A stretch of DNA of 64,000 nt from Oscillospiraceae bacterium. Lineage in GTDB: Bacteria; Bacillota; Clostridia; Oscillospirales; Ruminococcaceae. The stretch lies in NCBI GenBank assembly GCA_022508885.1, contig JAFLUG010000001.1, positions 18,861 through 82,860 of the forward strand, in the 5' to 3' direction. The notes below the pieces were generated by a model. That model searched no databases, was not told where the DNA came from, and saw only the letters and a program-made list of their open reading frames with translations. The number at the start of each line of letters is the position of its first letter. Position 1 is the stretch's first letter. Shown here in pieces: positions 16,608 through 25,191 of the stretch. The translations under genes were made by a program, and so were the position numbers.

Positions 16608-17086
16608 TGTCTAAGCGAACACGGATGCTTGACCTGTCGCTGATATTCGGCACAGCTTATCATGCGCTGTTTATCGCGGGGTATTTGCTCCAAAAACCGC
16701 TGTTTGGTTGGTTGATCACCCCGGAAGTGCTGAAGCCGTTCGAGCCTGTATACTGCGTTCCCGTAATAGTTATTCCGGCAGTTTGCGGGATTTGCTTTGC
16801 TTTGTTCGTGCTGTCAATGAGAAAAAACACATCACGGGGGCTGTTTGTCGGCGCGGCGGTGTTTTCGGGCATCGCGTTCATTGCGGAAAGGATAGTGTTT
16901 TCCGTAGTGACAAGCAATGTAATACTCTTAAATAAGCTGTTAGCCGAAAAGGGCGAGCTTGGACCGATCTCGTTCGGGATAAACAGGACTGCGGTCGCGG
17001 CGCTTGATATGTGTCTGCTCCCGCTGTTTGCGGCGGCAATAGTACTGATGTGCTGCGCGGCTTGTGTAAAGAATGAAAATAGTTGA
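16607..17086 (+). CDS. Four-helix membrane protein, unknown function
   Basis: I do not recognise this 159-residue protein. Four hydrophobic segments can be seen at about 10-29, 49-71, 79-101 and 130-152, with positively charged loops (SKRTR at the N-terminus, RKNTSRG near 72-78). Its ATG overlaps the tpiA stop by one base, so it is translated from the same transcript. Glycolytic context does not by itself suggest a function. A short TTGACAGCGGACAGT stretch follows its stop. Confidence 0.7.
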   Translation: MSKRTRMLDLSLIFGTAYHALFIAGYLLQKPLFGWLITPEVLKPFEPVYCVPVIVIPAVCGICFALFVLSMRKNTSRGLFVGAAVFSGIAFIAERIVFSVVTSNVILLNKLLAEKGELGPISFGINRTAVAALDMCLLPLFAAAIVLMCCAACVKNENS

Positions 17087-17134
17087 CAGCGGACAGTCAT
17101 ACTGTTGATAAAACAATAACTAACGGAGGAAAAA

Positions 17135-17365
17135 ATGATTATTTTAACTCAGGACGGAATGAACATGGTAAACGCCATATCTCTTTCGATAAGAGAGGGG
17201 CAGATAGACGCGGTTACAAGCGACGGAACGCTTTTCAGCAGAGTAGCGAATTATCCCGACAGAAGAATTGCCAAAGCCGCGCTTGAAAACGCGTTCAAGG
17301 CATTTGACGGCGGAGCGAAGGCATTCAGATTTCCGGAATTCAAAGGTCAGGCGAAAAGCGAATAA
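17135..17365 (+). CDS. Small conserved-looking protein, unknown function
   Basis: A 76-residue acidic-neutral protein beginning MIILTQDGMNMVNAISLSI. A strong GGAGGAAAAA ribosome site precedes the ATG, and codon use resembles the neighbours, so I consider it real. The ITQDG-type opening followed by a short mixed alpha/beta body recurs in small clostridial proteins, but I cannot name a family. It lies between the membrane protein and the toxin-antitoxin pair. Confidence 0.62.
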   Translation: MIILTQDGMNMVNAISLSIREGQIDAVTSDGTLFSRVANYPDRRIAKAALENAFKAFDGGAKAFRFPEFKGQAKSE

Positions 17366-17402
17366 ATCGGGCTTTTGATGACCATGACCGAGAGGTGTAA
17401 TT

Positions 17403-17615
17403 ATGAGTATAAGGGAAATGGCTTATCACATTATTGATAATCTCACCGATGAACAGCTTAAGGGATTTGTTATGATGTTTGGGCAATCAGACAGCGAGAT
17501 ACCAAACGAAGAGCTTCTGGAAGCTTTTGAGGAAGTGGAAATGATGAAGAAAAATCCCGAAAAATATGTGAGCTACACTAATGCTGAAGAAATGATGAGG
17601 GACATTTTGCGATGA
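17403..17615 (+). CDS. Antitoxin of a YafQ/RelE-type toxin-antitoxin pair
   Basis: A 70-residue acidic protein (MSIREMAYHIIDNLTDEQ ... AEEMMRDILR) with predicted helices and a C-terminal toxin-binding type tail. It is preceded by GAGGTG and its stop overlaps the following toxin start by four bases (ATGA), the normal type II arrangement. There is no clear DNA-binding helix-turn-helix at the N-terminus. The call rests mostly on the partner gene. Confidence 0.72.
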   Translation: MSIREMAYHIIDNLTDEQLKGFVMMFGQSDSEIPNEELLEAFEEVEMMKKNPEKYVSYTNAEEMMRDILR

Positions 17616-17893
17616 AGTACAGAATCATTCCGTCTTCTAAATTCAAAAAGGGATTGAAGCTCGCTGAAAAACGCGGGCTGGATATTGATAAACTTGCAAA
17701 GGTTGTTAATATGCTTGCAGACGGCATGGTTCTCCCTTCCGAGTATAAAGATCATCAGCTTATCGGGAATTATGCAGGAAAGCGCGAATGTCACATTGAT
17801 TCCGATTGGCTTTTGATTTACGAGTATGAGGATAACGAGCTTATCTTGTATTTGGTAAATACGGGTACTCATAGTGATTTATTCAAAAAATGA
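17612..17893 (+). CDS. YafQ-family mRNA interferase toxin
   Basis: A 93-residue RelE-superfamily protein. The pattern FKKGLKLAEKRGLDIDKL near the N-terminus and the late HQLIGNYAGKRECHIDSDWL segment (about 48-67), followed by LIYEYED, match YafQ toxins, in which the conserved His, Asp and Arg residues form the nuclease site. It is coupled to the upstream antitoxin and lies 22 bases before gpmI, inside a glycolytic operon. Such toxins cut mRNA on the ribosome during stress; activity here is inferred. Confidence 0.88.
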   Translation: MKYRIIPSSKFKKGLKLAEKRGLDIDKLAKVVNMLADGMVLPSEYKDHQLIGNYAGKRECHIDSDWLLIYEYEDNELILYLVNTGTHSDLFKK

Positions 17894-17915
17894 AGAAAGA
17901 AGGTTCGTATAAAAA

Positions 17916-19484
17916 ATGGCAAAACCTGTTTTACTTGTAGTAATGGACGGCGTAGGCTTTTCAAAAACGGGGCTTGGCGACGCTGTGACCGAAGCGAATA
18001 CCCCCACGCTTGACTGGCTTCTGGCAAACTGCCCGAACACCAAGCTCAAGGCTCACGGCTCGGCTGTGGGGCTTCCGAGCGACGACGACATGGGAAACTC
18101 CGAGGTCGGACATAACGCGCTCGGCTGCGGGCAGATATACTCTCAGGGCGCAAAGCTCGTGAATGAGAGCATCGAAAGCGGAAAGATGTACGGCTCGGCG
18201 GCATGGAAGGAACTTGTGAACAACTGCGTTTCAAAAGACTCGACAATGCACTTTATCGGGCTTTTGTCCGACGGAAACGTTCACTCTAACATCTCACATC
18301 TGTTCAGTATGCTGAAAAAGGCGAAGGAGGAGGGCGTTAAAAAGGCGAGAGTACACTGCCTGCTTGACGGACGCGACGTTCCCGCGACTTCCGCGCCCAT
18401 ATACATTGAACAGCTTGAAAAGACGCTCGCCGAGCTTAACGATGGCTCGTTTGACGGAAAGATAGCGAGCGGCGGCGGAAGAATGAAGATAACAATGGAC
18501 AGATATCAGGCCGATTGGGGAATGGTAGAACGCGGCTGGAATACCCACGTAAAGGGCGAGGGAAGACAGTTTGCTTCCGCGCTCGAAGCTGTTGAAACCC
18601 TGAGAAACGAAACGGGAGCTATCGACCAGGATCTGCCGCCGTTTGTAATTGCACAAAACGGCGAGCCTGTCGGAAAGATCGTTGACGGCGACAGCGTGAT
18701 CCTCTACAACTTCCGCGGCGACCGCGCGATAGAGCTGTCCATGGCGTTCGATATGGATGAGTTTACTCATTTCAACCGCGGCAAAAAGCCCGACGTATGC
18801 TACGCGGGTATGCTTCAGTACGACGGAGACCTTAAGCTCCCCGCGAGATATCTCGTAAATCCGCCGGAAATTCATGATACGCTTTCGGAGGTTCTTGTAA
18901 ACGCCAAGCTCAATCAGTACGCCGTTTCCGAAACGCAGAAATACGGTCATGTAACCTATTTCTGGAACGGCAACAGAAGCGGAAAATTCTCTGACGAGCT
19001 TGAGACCTTCAAGGAAATTCCCTCTGATAACGTAAGCTTTGACCAGCGCCCCTGGATGAAGAGCGCGGATATCGTGGACGACCTGATAGAGGCTATAAAG
19101 TCCAAGAAGTACGACTTTTTGCGCTGCAATTTCCCCAACGGCGATATGGTCGGACATACCGGCTCTATGCAGGCGACGATAATCGGCGTGGAGTCGGTGG
19201 ATATCGGGCTTTCGAGACTGATGAAGGTATGCGACGAGTACGGAGTCACAATGCTTATAACCGCCGACCACGGAAACGCCGACGAAATGCTTGAAAAGAA
19301 CAAGAAGGGCGAGGTTGCCGTAAGAACAGCCCACTCTCTCAATCCCGTTCCTTTTATCATTTATGATAAGGACGTAAAGTACACGATAAAGGACGGCGAG
19401 TACGGCCTCGCGAACGTAGCGCCGACAGTCGTAAAGATGTTCGGTCTTACCGCTCCCGCCTGCTGGCTGGAAAGCATGATATGA
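17916..19484 (+). CDS. gpmI: Cofactor-independent phosphoglycerate mutase
   Basis: Interconverts 3- and 2-phosphoglycerate using two manganese ions. The 522-residue protein has metal ligand Asp11 in VVMDGVG, nucleophile Ser62 in MGNSEVGH, LLDGRDVPATSA, and the late ITADHGNADEM and RTAHSLNPVPF metal motifs. DGVGFSKTGLGDAV near the N-terminus differs from the usual DGWG..., suggesting a less common subgroup. It follows the YafQ toxin by 22 bases. A strong bidirectional terminator lies about 30 bases after the stop. Confidence 0.95.
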   Translation: MAKPVLLVVMDGVGFSKTGLGDAVTEANTPTLDWLLANCPNTKLKAHGSAVGLPSDDDMGNSEVGHNALGCGQIYSQGAKLVNESIESGKMYGSAAWKELVNNCVSKDSTMHFIGLLSDGNVHSNISHLFSMLKKAKEEGVKKARVHCLLDGRDVPATSAPIYIEQLEKTLAELNDGSFDGKIASGGGRMKITMDRYQADWGMVERGWNTHVKGEGRQFASALEAVETLRNETGAIDQDLPPFVIAQNGEPVGKIVDGDSVILYNFRGDRAIELSMAFDMDEFTHFNRGKKPDVCYAGMLQYDGDLKLPARYLVNPPEIHDTLSEVLVNAKLNQYAVSETQKYGHVTYFWNGNRSGKFSDELETFKEIPSDNVSFDQRPWMKSADIVDDLIEAIKSKKYDFLRCNFPNGDMVGHTGSMQATIIGVESVDIGLSRLMKVCDEYGVTMLITADHGNADEMLEKNKKGEVAVRTAHSLNPVPFIIYDKDVKYTIKDGEYGLANVAPTVVKMFGLTAPACWLESMI

Positions 19485-19515
19485 CGGCGTAAAGTACACA
19501 ATAGAATTATAACAA

Positions 19516-19557
19516 AACCGCGCTTGGAATGCTCCGAGCGCGGTTGTTTTATTTTTT
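19516..19557. terminator. Bidirectional terminator between gpmI and the surface-protein gene
   Basis: A 13-bp stem (AACCGCGCTTGGA / TCCGAGCGCGGTT, one wobble) with loop ATGC is followed by a T-rich tail on the plus strand and preceded by an A-rich run, so it can serve both convergent transcripts. Confidence 0.88.
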
Positions 19558-19572
19558 AAAATCGGGCGGATA

Positions 19573-20919
19573 TTATCTTCTCTTGCGGCTCATAACTGCT
19601 GCCGCGCCTGCGAGAGTGAAAAGACCTAAAGTGAGCATAATTCCCTCGGCGCCCGTGTCGGGGTTTGCCGTAGTGCCGGAGTTGTTATTGTCAGTTGAGG
19701 TGTCGGCGCTGTTGTCTGTATATGTGTAGTCATCGTCGCCATCAAGGTTTGAAGGGGGATTTGAAATTCGCGTGGCAGACAGGATATATTCACTGAAATG
19801 GTTTGTTTTAAATACTACATAACCGTCAACGATATCGGATGCCAGACGCTTATATCTGCCGTCCGATACGCGGTAAACATATATCGTCGGGTTGCCGTCG
19901 AGCGCCGCGGGAACAGGTATCTTAACGGTAACATTGCCGTTGGGCTGAACCTTTTCGCCGTTTACCGTGAAATTGATTTCGTAGGAAAATCTGCTGTTGT
20001 CGTCAGAGCTGATTGGTTCTACCGAGAACACCGCGCCGTCGGGAAGTACGCCGTCATTGGCAGTAGCGGTAACGCCGTTGGACTCGAACTCGTCGGGCTC
20101 TGCGACATCGGGAGTATCACCGCCTTCTCCTGTGTTATCATCGGGAGTATCACCGGTTTCCCCTGTGTTATCATCGGAAGAACTACCGCCGGCAGAGCTA
20201 CCACCGGAAGAACTACCGGTAGAAGGATCAGCGGGGCGAATATCGGCAGCAATGTCGCCCGGTAACTTCTCAGCAGTAAGTACATACGCAGAAGCGTGGC
20301 TCATACTGAAGGTGATAGTGCCATTCTGATTGGTGAGAGACTTCGTAGCATCTGTAACATCACCTTTATCACTGATATAGTAGAGATACTTGTAGTCCTT
20401 GCTGCCGGCATTGAACTCAAGATCATACTCAAAGCCGAAGTCACCTTTAGCAACGGGCATGATGATGTAAGAACCCTCAGCTATAACATAGTCAATAATT
20501 GTATTGCCAACTATGATCTTGCCATCCTCATCGGTCTTCATGATAGCCGTACCGAAATCGAAAGACTCAGGCATCTTAGCAACCTGTTTAGCGTCGATAG
20601 CTACATTATAGGTCCGAGCTCCGGCTACGCCATTAGGAAAAAGCTTTTTAAGGAATACATCCAGTCCTTGGTCTTTAAGAAGCGTGATGCCGTACTTGTC
20701 GAGCTTAGTATCAGTGTCGAGCTCTATCTCAACAAAATAAAGCTTATCACTTGTAATTGCATCCATGATTTTGCTAATAGCAAGAGTGTCGCCCGCCTTG
20801 GGCTTGATGTCCTCAAGATTAAAAATGTTGCCAATTTCACTTGCGCCTACGGTTGCTATGAAAGAACACATAACAGCAGCCGCCAAAATGCACGCAAAAA
20901 TTTTTCTTATGATTTTCAC
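19573..20919 (-). CDS. Sortase-anchored surface protein with NPDTG motif
   Basis: A 448-residue exported protein. The first 26 residues form a signal peptide (KIIRKIFACILAAAVMCSF, cleavage near VGA). The C-terminus has the sortase signal NPDTG at 419-423, a hydrophobic segment and a final RKRR. Between them are a mixed beta-rich domain (about 30-215), a Ser/Gly and DDNTGE..DTP spacer containing two 11-residue repeats, and a second domain ending in FKTNHFSEYILSA. The binding target is unknown. It has a strong promoter with a palindrome at the start site and is divergent from an XRE regulator. Confidence 0.88.
   Translation of the reverse strand: MKIIRKIFACILAAAVMCSFIATVGASEIGNIFNLEDIKPKAGDTLAISKIMDAITSDKLYFVEIELDTDTKLDKYGITLLKDQGLDVFLKKLFPNGVAGARTYNVAIDAKQVAKMPESFDFGTAIMKTDEDGKIIVGNTIIDYVIAEGSYIIMPVAKGDFGFEYDLEFNAGSKDYKYLYYISDKGDVTDATKSLTNQNGTITFSMSHASAYVLTAEKLPGDIAADIRPADPSTGSSSGGSSAGGSSSDDNTGETGDTPDDNTGEGGDTPDVAEPDEFESNGVTATANDGVLPDGAVFSVEPISSDDNSRFSYEINFTVNGEKVQPNGNVTVKIPVPAALDGNPTIYVYRVSDGRYKRLASDIVDGYVVFKTNHFSEYILSATRISNPPSNLDGDDDYTYTDNSADTSTDNNNSGTTANPDTGAEGIMLTLGLFTLAGAAAVMSRKRR
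20107..20172 (-). repeat. Two tandem 33-base repeats in the surface-protein spacer
   Basis: Units 20107-20139 and 20140-20172 encode DDNTGEGGDTP and DDNTGETGDTP. Such in-frame repeats can change copy number and so spacer length on the cell surface. Confidence 0.75.
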
Positions 20920-20970
20920 TTGAAAAAATCCTCCTTGATATTGCGGGATATTGCACCCGTTTTTTTTCTA

Positions 20971-20986
20971 TTCGGAGATTTCCGAA
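20971..20986. promoter_or_regulatory. Palindrome at the transcription start of the surface-protein gene
   Basis: TTCGGA-GATT-TCCGAA sits just downstream of the minus-strand -10 box (20999-21004), so a bound protein would block initiation. The divergent XRE gene at 21102 is the obvious candidate repressor, by position only. Confidence 0.45.
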
Positions 20987-20998
20987 CAGTACGGACAT

Positions 20999-21027
20999 AT
21001 TATAGCACATATTTTTCAAAAAGTCAA
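20999..21027 (-). promoter_or_regulatory. Sigma-A promoter of the NPDTG surface-protein gene
   Basis: Minus strand TTGACT (21022-21027), 17 bases, TATAAT (20999-21004). The leader to the start codon is about 70 bases. Confidence 0.82.
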
Positions 21028-21101
21028 CTATTTTAATACTAAAAATACAAAAATGGTAATATTATTTCAAGGTAAACTGAATTTAGAATAGAGGTGCGAT
21101 T

Positions 21102-21398
21102 ATGGTTGATTTCGGAACAACGCTTAAGGAACTTCGTCAGCGCGCCGGCTTAACACAAAAACAGCTTGCGGAAAGGCTGTGGGTATCCAAAGCAACAGTA
21201 AGCTATTATGAGCAGTCTCTGCGCTATCCTTCGCCGGAGATTCTGGTAAAGATATCGGGAGTGTTTCATGTTTCAACGGATTATCTGCTCGGATTAAAGG
21301 AGAAAAAGCAAACGCTTGACGTTACAGACCTTCCCGATGAGGATATCGAGTTTCTGAAAAACGCAATTGAACTTCTGCGAAAGAAAAATAATAAGTGA
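21102..21398 (+). CDS. XRE-family transcriptional regulator
   Basis: A 98-residue protein with an N-terminal lambda-repressor-like helix-turn-helix (about 7-62: LKELRQRAGLTQKQLAERL, then SKATVSYYE) ending in the typical STDYLLGL motif, plus a short C-terminal helix that may dimerise. GAGGTG precedes the ATG. It is divergent from the sortase-anchored surface protein, which has a palindrome over its transcription start. A terminator follows at 21424. Target and signal are unknown. Confidence 0.88.
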   Translation: MVDFGTTLKELRQRAGLTQKQLAERLWVSKATVSYYEQSLRYPSPEILVKISGVFHVSTDYLLGLKEKKQTLDVTDLPDEDIEFLKNAIELLRKKNNK

Positions 21399-21423
21399 AC
21401 ATCTCAGTTTTAATATGTATGTG

Positions 21424-21446
21424 ACCTCCGATAGCGGAGGTTTTTT
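21424..21446 (+). terminator. Rho-independent terminator after the XRE gene
   Basis: ACCTCCG-ATAG-CGGAGGT followed by a run of T. Confidence 0.88.
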
Positions 21447-21557
21447 GTTATGAAAATATCGAGTGCCGTTTGCTGTCAGCTCTCGTGGCGTGGTTAAAAT
21501 GCATAAAAAACGGTTAAAATATTGTGTTCAATTTGTGCAGTTATTTTTCAAAAACAC

Positions 21558-21586
21558 TTGACAAACGCTGAAAATTGTGTTAAATT
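21558..21586 (+). promoter_or_regulatory. Sigma-A promoter of the hrcA heat-shock operon
   Basis: TTGACA at 21558-21563, 17 bases, TAAATT at 21581-21586, ending five bases before the CIRCE operator. Confidence 0.8.
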
Positions 21587-21590
21587 ATAT

Positions 21591-21617
21591 TTAGCACTCG
21601 AAGTGCAAGAGTGCTAA
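21591..21617 (+). promoter_or_regulatory. CIRCE operator (HrcA-binding site)
   Basis: TTAGCACTC (21591-21599), nine bases, GAGTGCTAA (21609-21617): a perfect match to the known CIRCE inverted repeat. HrcA, encoded 31 bases downstream, is known to bind this element and repress the dnaK operon until heat shock. Confidence 0.97.
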
Positions 21618-21648
21618 AAGGCGTTAAAAACAATAGGGAGTGGTTTGA

Positions 21649-22707
21649 GTGGAGCAGCGCGGAATGAAAATTCTTGCGGCGATAATAGACGAGTATATCC
21701 GCACCGGCGAGCCTGTCGGTTCTAAAACGCTCGCGGAAATGCCCGGGATAGGCGTAAGCTCCGCCACTATCCGAAACACAATGGCAGCGCTCGAGCAGGA
21801 GGGTTATCTTGACCACCCGCATACCTCGGCCGGCAGAGTTCCGACCTTTAAGGGCTTCAGGTATTATATCGACAACCTTATGAGTCCCGAGCCGCTGAGC
21901 GTTGAAAAGATCTCGCAGATCGACAGACTGCTTGAGGACGGCGGTCTTACAGACGAGGCTATCGTGGAAAACGCCGGTACGGCTCTCGCGGAAATAACCA
22001 AGTGCGCGGCTATATCCACAAACCACGCGGCAAAGTTTTCGGTAATCTCAAAGGTAGACGTTATACCGACGGGCAGGAGAATGTATGTACTGCTTATGAT
22101 AACGTCAAACGGCGCTATCAAGAATAAGGTCTGCCGAATGGAGTTTGACCTCACAAACGAGCAGATGCAGAGCGTTACAAGCTTTTTAAACGAGCATCTT
22201 TGCGGAGTAAACGTCGAGAACATGTCAGAGGAATATGTAAACGGCGTTGTCGCGGCTATGAGCAGTTATATGCTCTCGCTGTCGCCGCTTATCCGTGCGG
22301 TTTATGAGCTCAGCGAGGAAATGATGAGGGACAGCGTAAATGTCCGCGGAGAAGCAAATCTCCTCGCGTGTCGGGATTTCGAGGCGGACGACGTTATGAA
22401 ATTCCTCGAGAAAAAGGGCGAGCTTACGGAATTCCTCGACGACGCGTTTTCGGGAATAAACGTAAAGTTCGGCGAGGAAAACGGCACGTTTGCAATTTCA
22501 AACTCAACGGTCGTAAGTACCAATTACTATAAGGACGGAAAGAAAGCGGGCACGCTCGGTATCATAGGACCGATGAGGATAGATTATCGCAAAATAATCC
22601 CGTATATCGAATATCTCAGCAGAAAGGTATCGACAATGCTCTCCGAAAGCGGGGGTATCGAGATAGAGAACACTATAGAAAGCAAAGGAGATGACACCGA
22701 TGAATGA
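21649..22707 (+). CDS. hrcA: Heat-inducible transcription repressor HrcA
   Basis: Represses the operon it heads by binding CIRCE; GroEL normally keeps it active. The 352-residue protein starts with GTG at 21649 (GGGAG site 8 bases upstream). The N-terminal winged helix contains IIDEYIRTGEPVGSKTL, the recognition region SSATIRNTMAALEQEGY and HPHTSAGRVPTFKGFRYYID; the rest is the dimerisation and GAF-like domain. Its 3' end overlaps grpE by eight bases. Identity is secure because the operator and partner genes are all present. Confidence 0.96.
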   Translation: MEQRGMKILAAIIDEYIRTGEPVGSKTLAEMPGIGVSSATIRNTMAALEQEGYLDHPHTSAGRVPTFKGFRYYIDNLMSPEPLSVEKISQIDRLLEDGGLTDEAIVENAGTALAEITKCAAISTNHAAKFSVISKVDVIPTGRRMYVLLMITSNGAIKNKVCRMEFDLTNEQMQSVTSFLNEHLCGVNVENMSEEYVNGVVAAMSSYMLSLSPLIRAVYELSEEMMRDSVNVRGEANLLACRDFEADDVMKFLEKKGELTEFLDDAFSGINVKFGEENGTFAISNSTVVSTNYYKDGKKAGTLGIIGPMRIDYRKIIPYIEYLSRKVSTMLSESGGIEIENTIESKGDDTDE

Positions 22708-23239
22708 TGAAGAAATATCCGCGGTAAACAATGAGGATATTGAAAATGAAGAAGCGGAGGTCACGGTAGAAAAAGCTTCGGAAGAAAACGAAAACGCCGC
22801 AGAAGCCGAGGATAAAACCGCCGAAGAGCTTAAAGCGGTAAAAGACCAGTTGCTTCGTACAATGGCGGAATACGACAATTTCCGAAAGCGCTCTCAGCGT
22901 GAAAAGGAGGCTTTGAGAGCCGAGATAGTAACAAACGTTACTTCTCAGTTTCTGCCGGTCATGGATAATCTCGAAAGAGCGCTCGCGGCGGAATGCTCCG
23001 ACGAGAATTATAAAAACGGCGTAAAGATGATCTGCGACAGCTTTAACGAAACGCTGAAAAACCTCGGCGTTGAGGAAATAAAGAGCGACGGAGAGATGTT
23101 TTCCCCAAGCTTTCACCAGGCGGTTCAGAAGGTTCCGGGCGGCGATGCTGAAAGCGGAACGATAGTTCAGACCTTTGCGAAGGGCTATAAGATCGGAGAT
23201 AAGGTAATAAGATTTGCCGTAGTTGCCGTAGCGGAATGA
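22700..23239 (+). CDS. grpE: Nucleotide exchange factor GrpE
   Basis: Releases ADP from DnaK. From the ATG at 22700 the protein has 179 residues: an acidic disordered N-terminus (about 1-45), a long coiled-coil segment through YDNFRKRSQREKEAL, and the C-terminal beta domain with SPSFHQAVQ and GYKIGDKVIRFAVVAV. The upstream ATG at 22691 touches the AAAGGAG site, so 22700 is preferred. It overlaps hrcA by eight bases and precedes dnaK by 56 bases. Confidence 0.95.
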   Translation: MNDEEISAVNNEDIENEEAEVTVEKASEENENAAEAEDKTAEELKAVKDQLLRTMAEYDNFRKRSQREKEALRAEIVTNVTSQFLPVMDNLERALAAECSDENYKNGVKMICDSFNETLKNLGVEEIKSDGEMFSPSFHQAVQKVPGGDAESGTIVQTFAKGYKIGDKVIRFAVVAVAE

Positions 23240-23295
23240 CCGCGAAAACTACCAATCAAAAACAAAAAATCAAATTGAAAAGGAGATAAATTATT

Positions 23296-25125
23296 ATGAG
23301 CAAGATTATAGGAATTGACCTTGGAACAACAAACAGCTGCGTATCGGTCATCGAGGGCGGCGAGCCTGTTGTTATCACAAACTCGGAGGGAAGCAGGACC
23401 ACCCCGTCCGTAGTAGCTTTTACAAAGGACGGCGAAAGGCTTGTGGGTCAGCTTGCCAAAAACCAGGCTGTACAGAATCCCGACAAGACCGTAATTTCCA
23501 TCAAGCGTCACATGGGAAGCGACCATAAGGTAGACATCGACGGCAAGAAGTACACCCCGCAGGAAATTTCCGCGATGATACTGCAGAAGCTTAAAAGAGA
23601 CGCTGAGGCTTATCTTGGTGAGACTGTGACCGACGCGGTAATTACCGTTCCGGCATACTTTACGGACAGCCAGCGTCAGGCTACAAAAGACGCTGGACAG
23701 ATAGCGGGACTTAACGTTCAGCGTATCATAAACGAGCCTACGGCGGCGGCGCTCGCTTACGGCGTGGATAAGGAAGAGGATCAGAACATCGTGGTATACG
23801 ACCTCGGCGGAGGTACGTTTGATGTGTCGGTCATCAATATCGGCGACGGCGTTCAGGAGGTTCTTGCTACTGCGGGAAACAACCGCCTCGGCGGCGACGA
23901 TTTCGACCAGCGCATTATCAATTTCCTCAAAGATGAGTTCAAGAAGTCTGACGGAATTGACCTTTCGAGCGACAAGTTTGCTATGCAGAGACTTAAGGAC
24001 GAGGCTGAAAAGGCTAAAATAGCTCTTTCAAACTCCACTTCCGTAAACATCTCCATTCCGTATATCACTGCCGACGCGAACGGTCCAAAGCACCTGAATG
24101 TCACTCTTTCGAGACCGAAATTCAACGAGCTTACGGCCGACCTTGTTGAAATGACCATGGGTCCGCTCAAGCAGGCGATCGCGGACAGCGGACTTGAGAA
24201 GAGCGAGATACACAAGATACTGCTCGTGGGCGGTTCTACGAGAATCCCCGCAGTACAGGATACCGTAAAGAACTTCCTCGGCAAAGAGCCGTTTAAGGGC
24301 ATAAACCCCGACGAGTGCGTTGCTATCGGCGCTTCTATTCAGGGCGGCGTTCTCAATAAAGAGGTTCAGGGCATAGTCCTGCTCGACGTTACTCCGCTTT
24401 CGCTCGGTATTGAGACCGCGGGCGGCGTATGCACCAAGATGATAGAGCGCAACACCACCATTCCCTGCAAGGAGACCAAGACCTTTACCACCTACGACGA
24501 CAACCAGCCGTCTGTTGATATAAACGTTCTTCAGGGCGAGCGCGAAATGGCGAGAGACAACAAGTCCATCGGAAACTTCCGTCTTGACGGAATCGCTCCC
24601 GCGCCGCGCGGAATCCCGCAGATCGAGGTTACGTTCGATATCGACGCAAACGGCATCGTAAACGTTTCCGCAAAGGATAAGGGTACAGGCAAGGAGCAGC
24701 ACATCTCCATAACCGCCTCCACAAACATGAGCAAGGAAGATATCGACAAGGCGGTAAAAGAGGCCGAGGCGTTCGCGGCAGAGGACAAAAAGCGCCGCGA
24801 GGAGGCGGATATCCGCAACGAGGCGGACTCTATGGTTTACCAGATAAAGAAGTCCATGACCGATTTCGGCGATAAGGTAAGCGCCGAGGACAAGGAAAAG
24901 GTAGAGCCGAAGATCACCGCGCTTGAGGAAGCTCTCAAGGGAACCGATTCCGAGGCTATCAAAAAAGCGAAGGAAGAGCTTCAGACGGCGTTCTATGAAG
25001 TAGCGCAGAAAATTTATCAGGCAAGCGCTCCCGAGGGCGGCGCGCAGGATTTCCAAGGCGCGCAGGACGCAAGCGGCGGAAGTGACGACGACGGCGCTGT
25101 TGACGTGGAGTACACCGAAAAGTAA
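23296..25125 (+). CDS. dnaK: Chaperone protein DnaK (Hsp70)
   Basis: ATP-driven chaperone that binds exposed hydrophobic peptides. At 609 residues it is full length: nucleotide-binding domain with [14 protein letters not shown] at the N-terminus, [13 protein letters not shown] near 190 and [12 protein letters not shown] near 310, the linker [13 protein letters not shown], the substrate domain, and a C-terminal tail ending [12 protein letters not shown]. The lack of the 24-residue insertion found in Gram-negative DnaK fits Bacillota. AAAAGGAGA precedes the ATG. A hairpin follows the stop. Confidence 0.98.
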   Translation: MSKIIGIDLGTTNSCVSVIEGGEPVVITNSEGSRTTPSVVAFTKDGERLVGQLAKNQAVQNPDKTVISIKRHMGSDHKVDIDGKKYTPQEISAMILQKLKRDAEAYLGETVTDAVITVPAYFTDSQRQATKDAGQIAGLNVQRIINEPTAAALAYGVDKEEDQNIVVYDLGGGTFDVSVINIGDGVQEVLATAGNNRLGGDDFDQRIINFLKDEFKKSDGIDLSSDKFAMQRLKDEAEKAKIALSNSTSVNISIPYITADANGPKHLNVTLSRPKFNELTADLVEMTMGPLKQAIADSGLEKSEIHKILLVGGSTRIPAVQDTVKNFLGKEPFKGINPDECVAIGASIQGGVLNKEVQGIVLLDVTPLSLGIETAGGVCTKMIERNTTIPCKETKTFTTYDDNQPSVDINVLQGEREMARDNKSIGNFRLDGIAPAPRGIPQIEVTFDIDANGIVNVSAKDKGTGKEQHISITASTNMSKEDIDKAVKEAEAFAAEDKKRREEADIRNEADSMVYQIKKSMTDFGDKVSAEDKEKVEPKITALEEALKGTDSEAIKKAKEELQTAFYEVAQKIYQASAPEGGAQDFQGAQDASGGSDDDGAVDVEYTEK

Positions 25126-25134
25126 TTGAATGGC

Positions 25135-25170
25135 AATACGCCGAATAGTGCGCTGTTCGGCGTATTTTCC
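25135..25170 (+). terminator. Hairpin after dnaK, probable partial terminator
   Basis: AATACGCCGAA and TTCGGCGTATT form an 11-bp stem around a 10-base loop; only a short T run follows. It may lower expression of the two downstream genes relative to dnaK. Confidence 0.65.
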
Positions 25171-25191
25171 CGTATACAGAGGACGTAATTT

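Noticed and set aside
17081-17110. TTGACAGCGGACAGT stretch as a promoter for the small gene at 17135
   Set aside because: TTGACA is present but no -10 box lies 16-18 bases downstream; similar TTGACAGTTGACA strings occur in other gaps (for example near 3005) and look like short intergenic repeats.
18294-19499. Long minus-strand open frame opposite gpmI
   Set aside because: Fully antisense to an intact, well-conserved gpmI; no start signal and no recognisable domains.
19758-19775. Third copy of the family A 3' flank (TTTGAAATTCGCG)
   Set aside because: It is inside the coding region of the surface protein and lacks the hairpins and linker.
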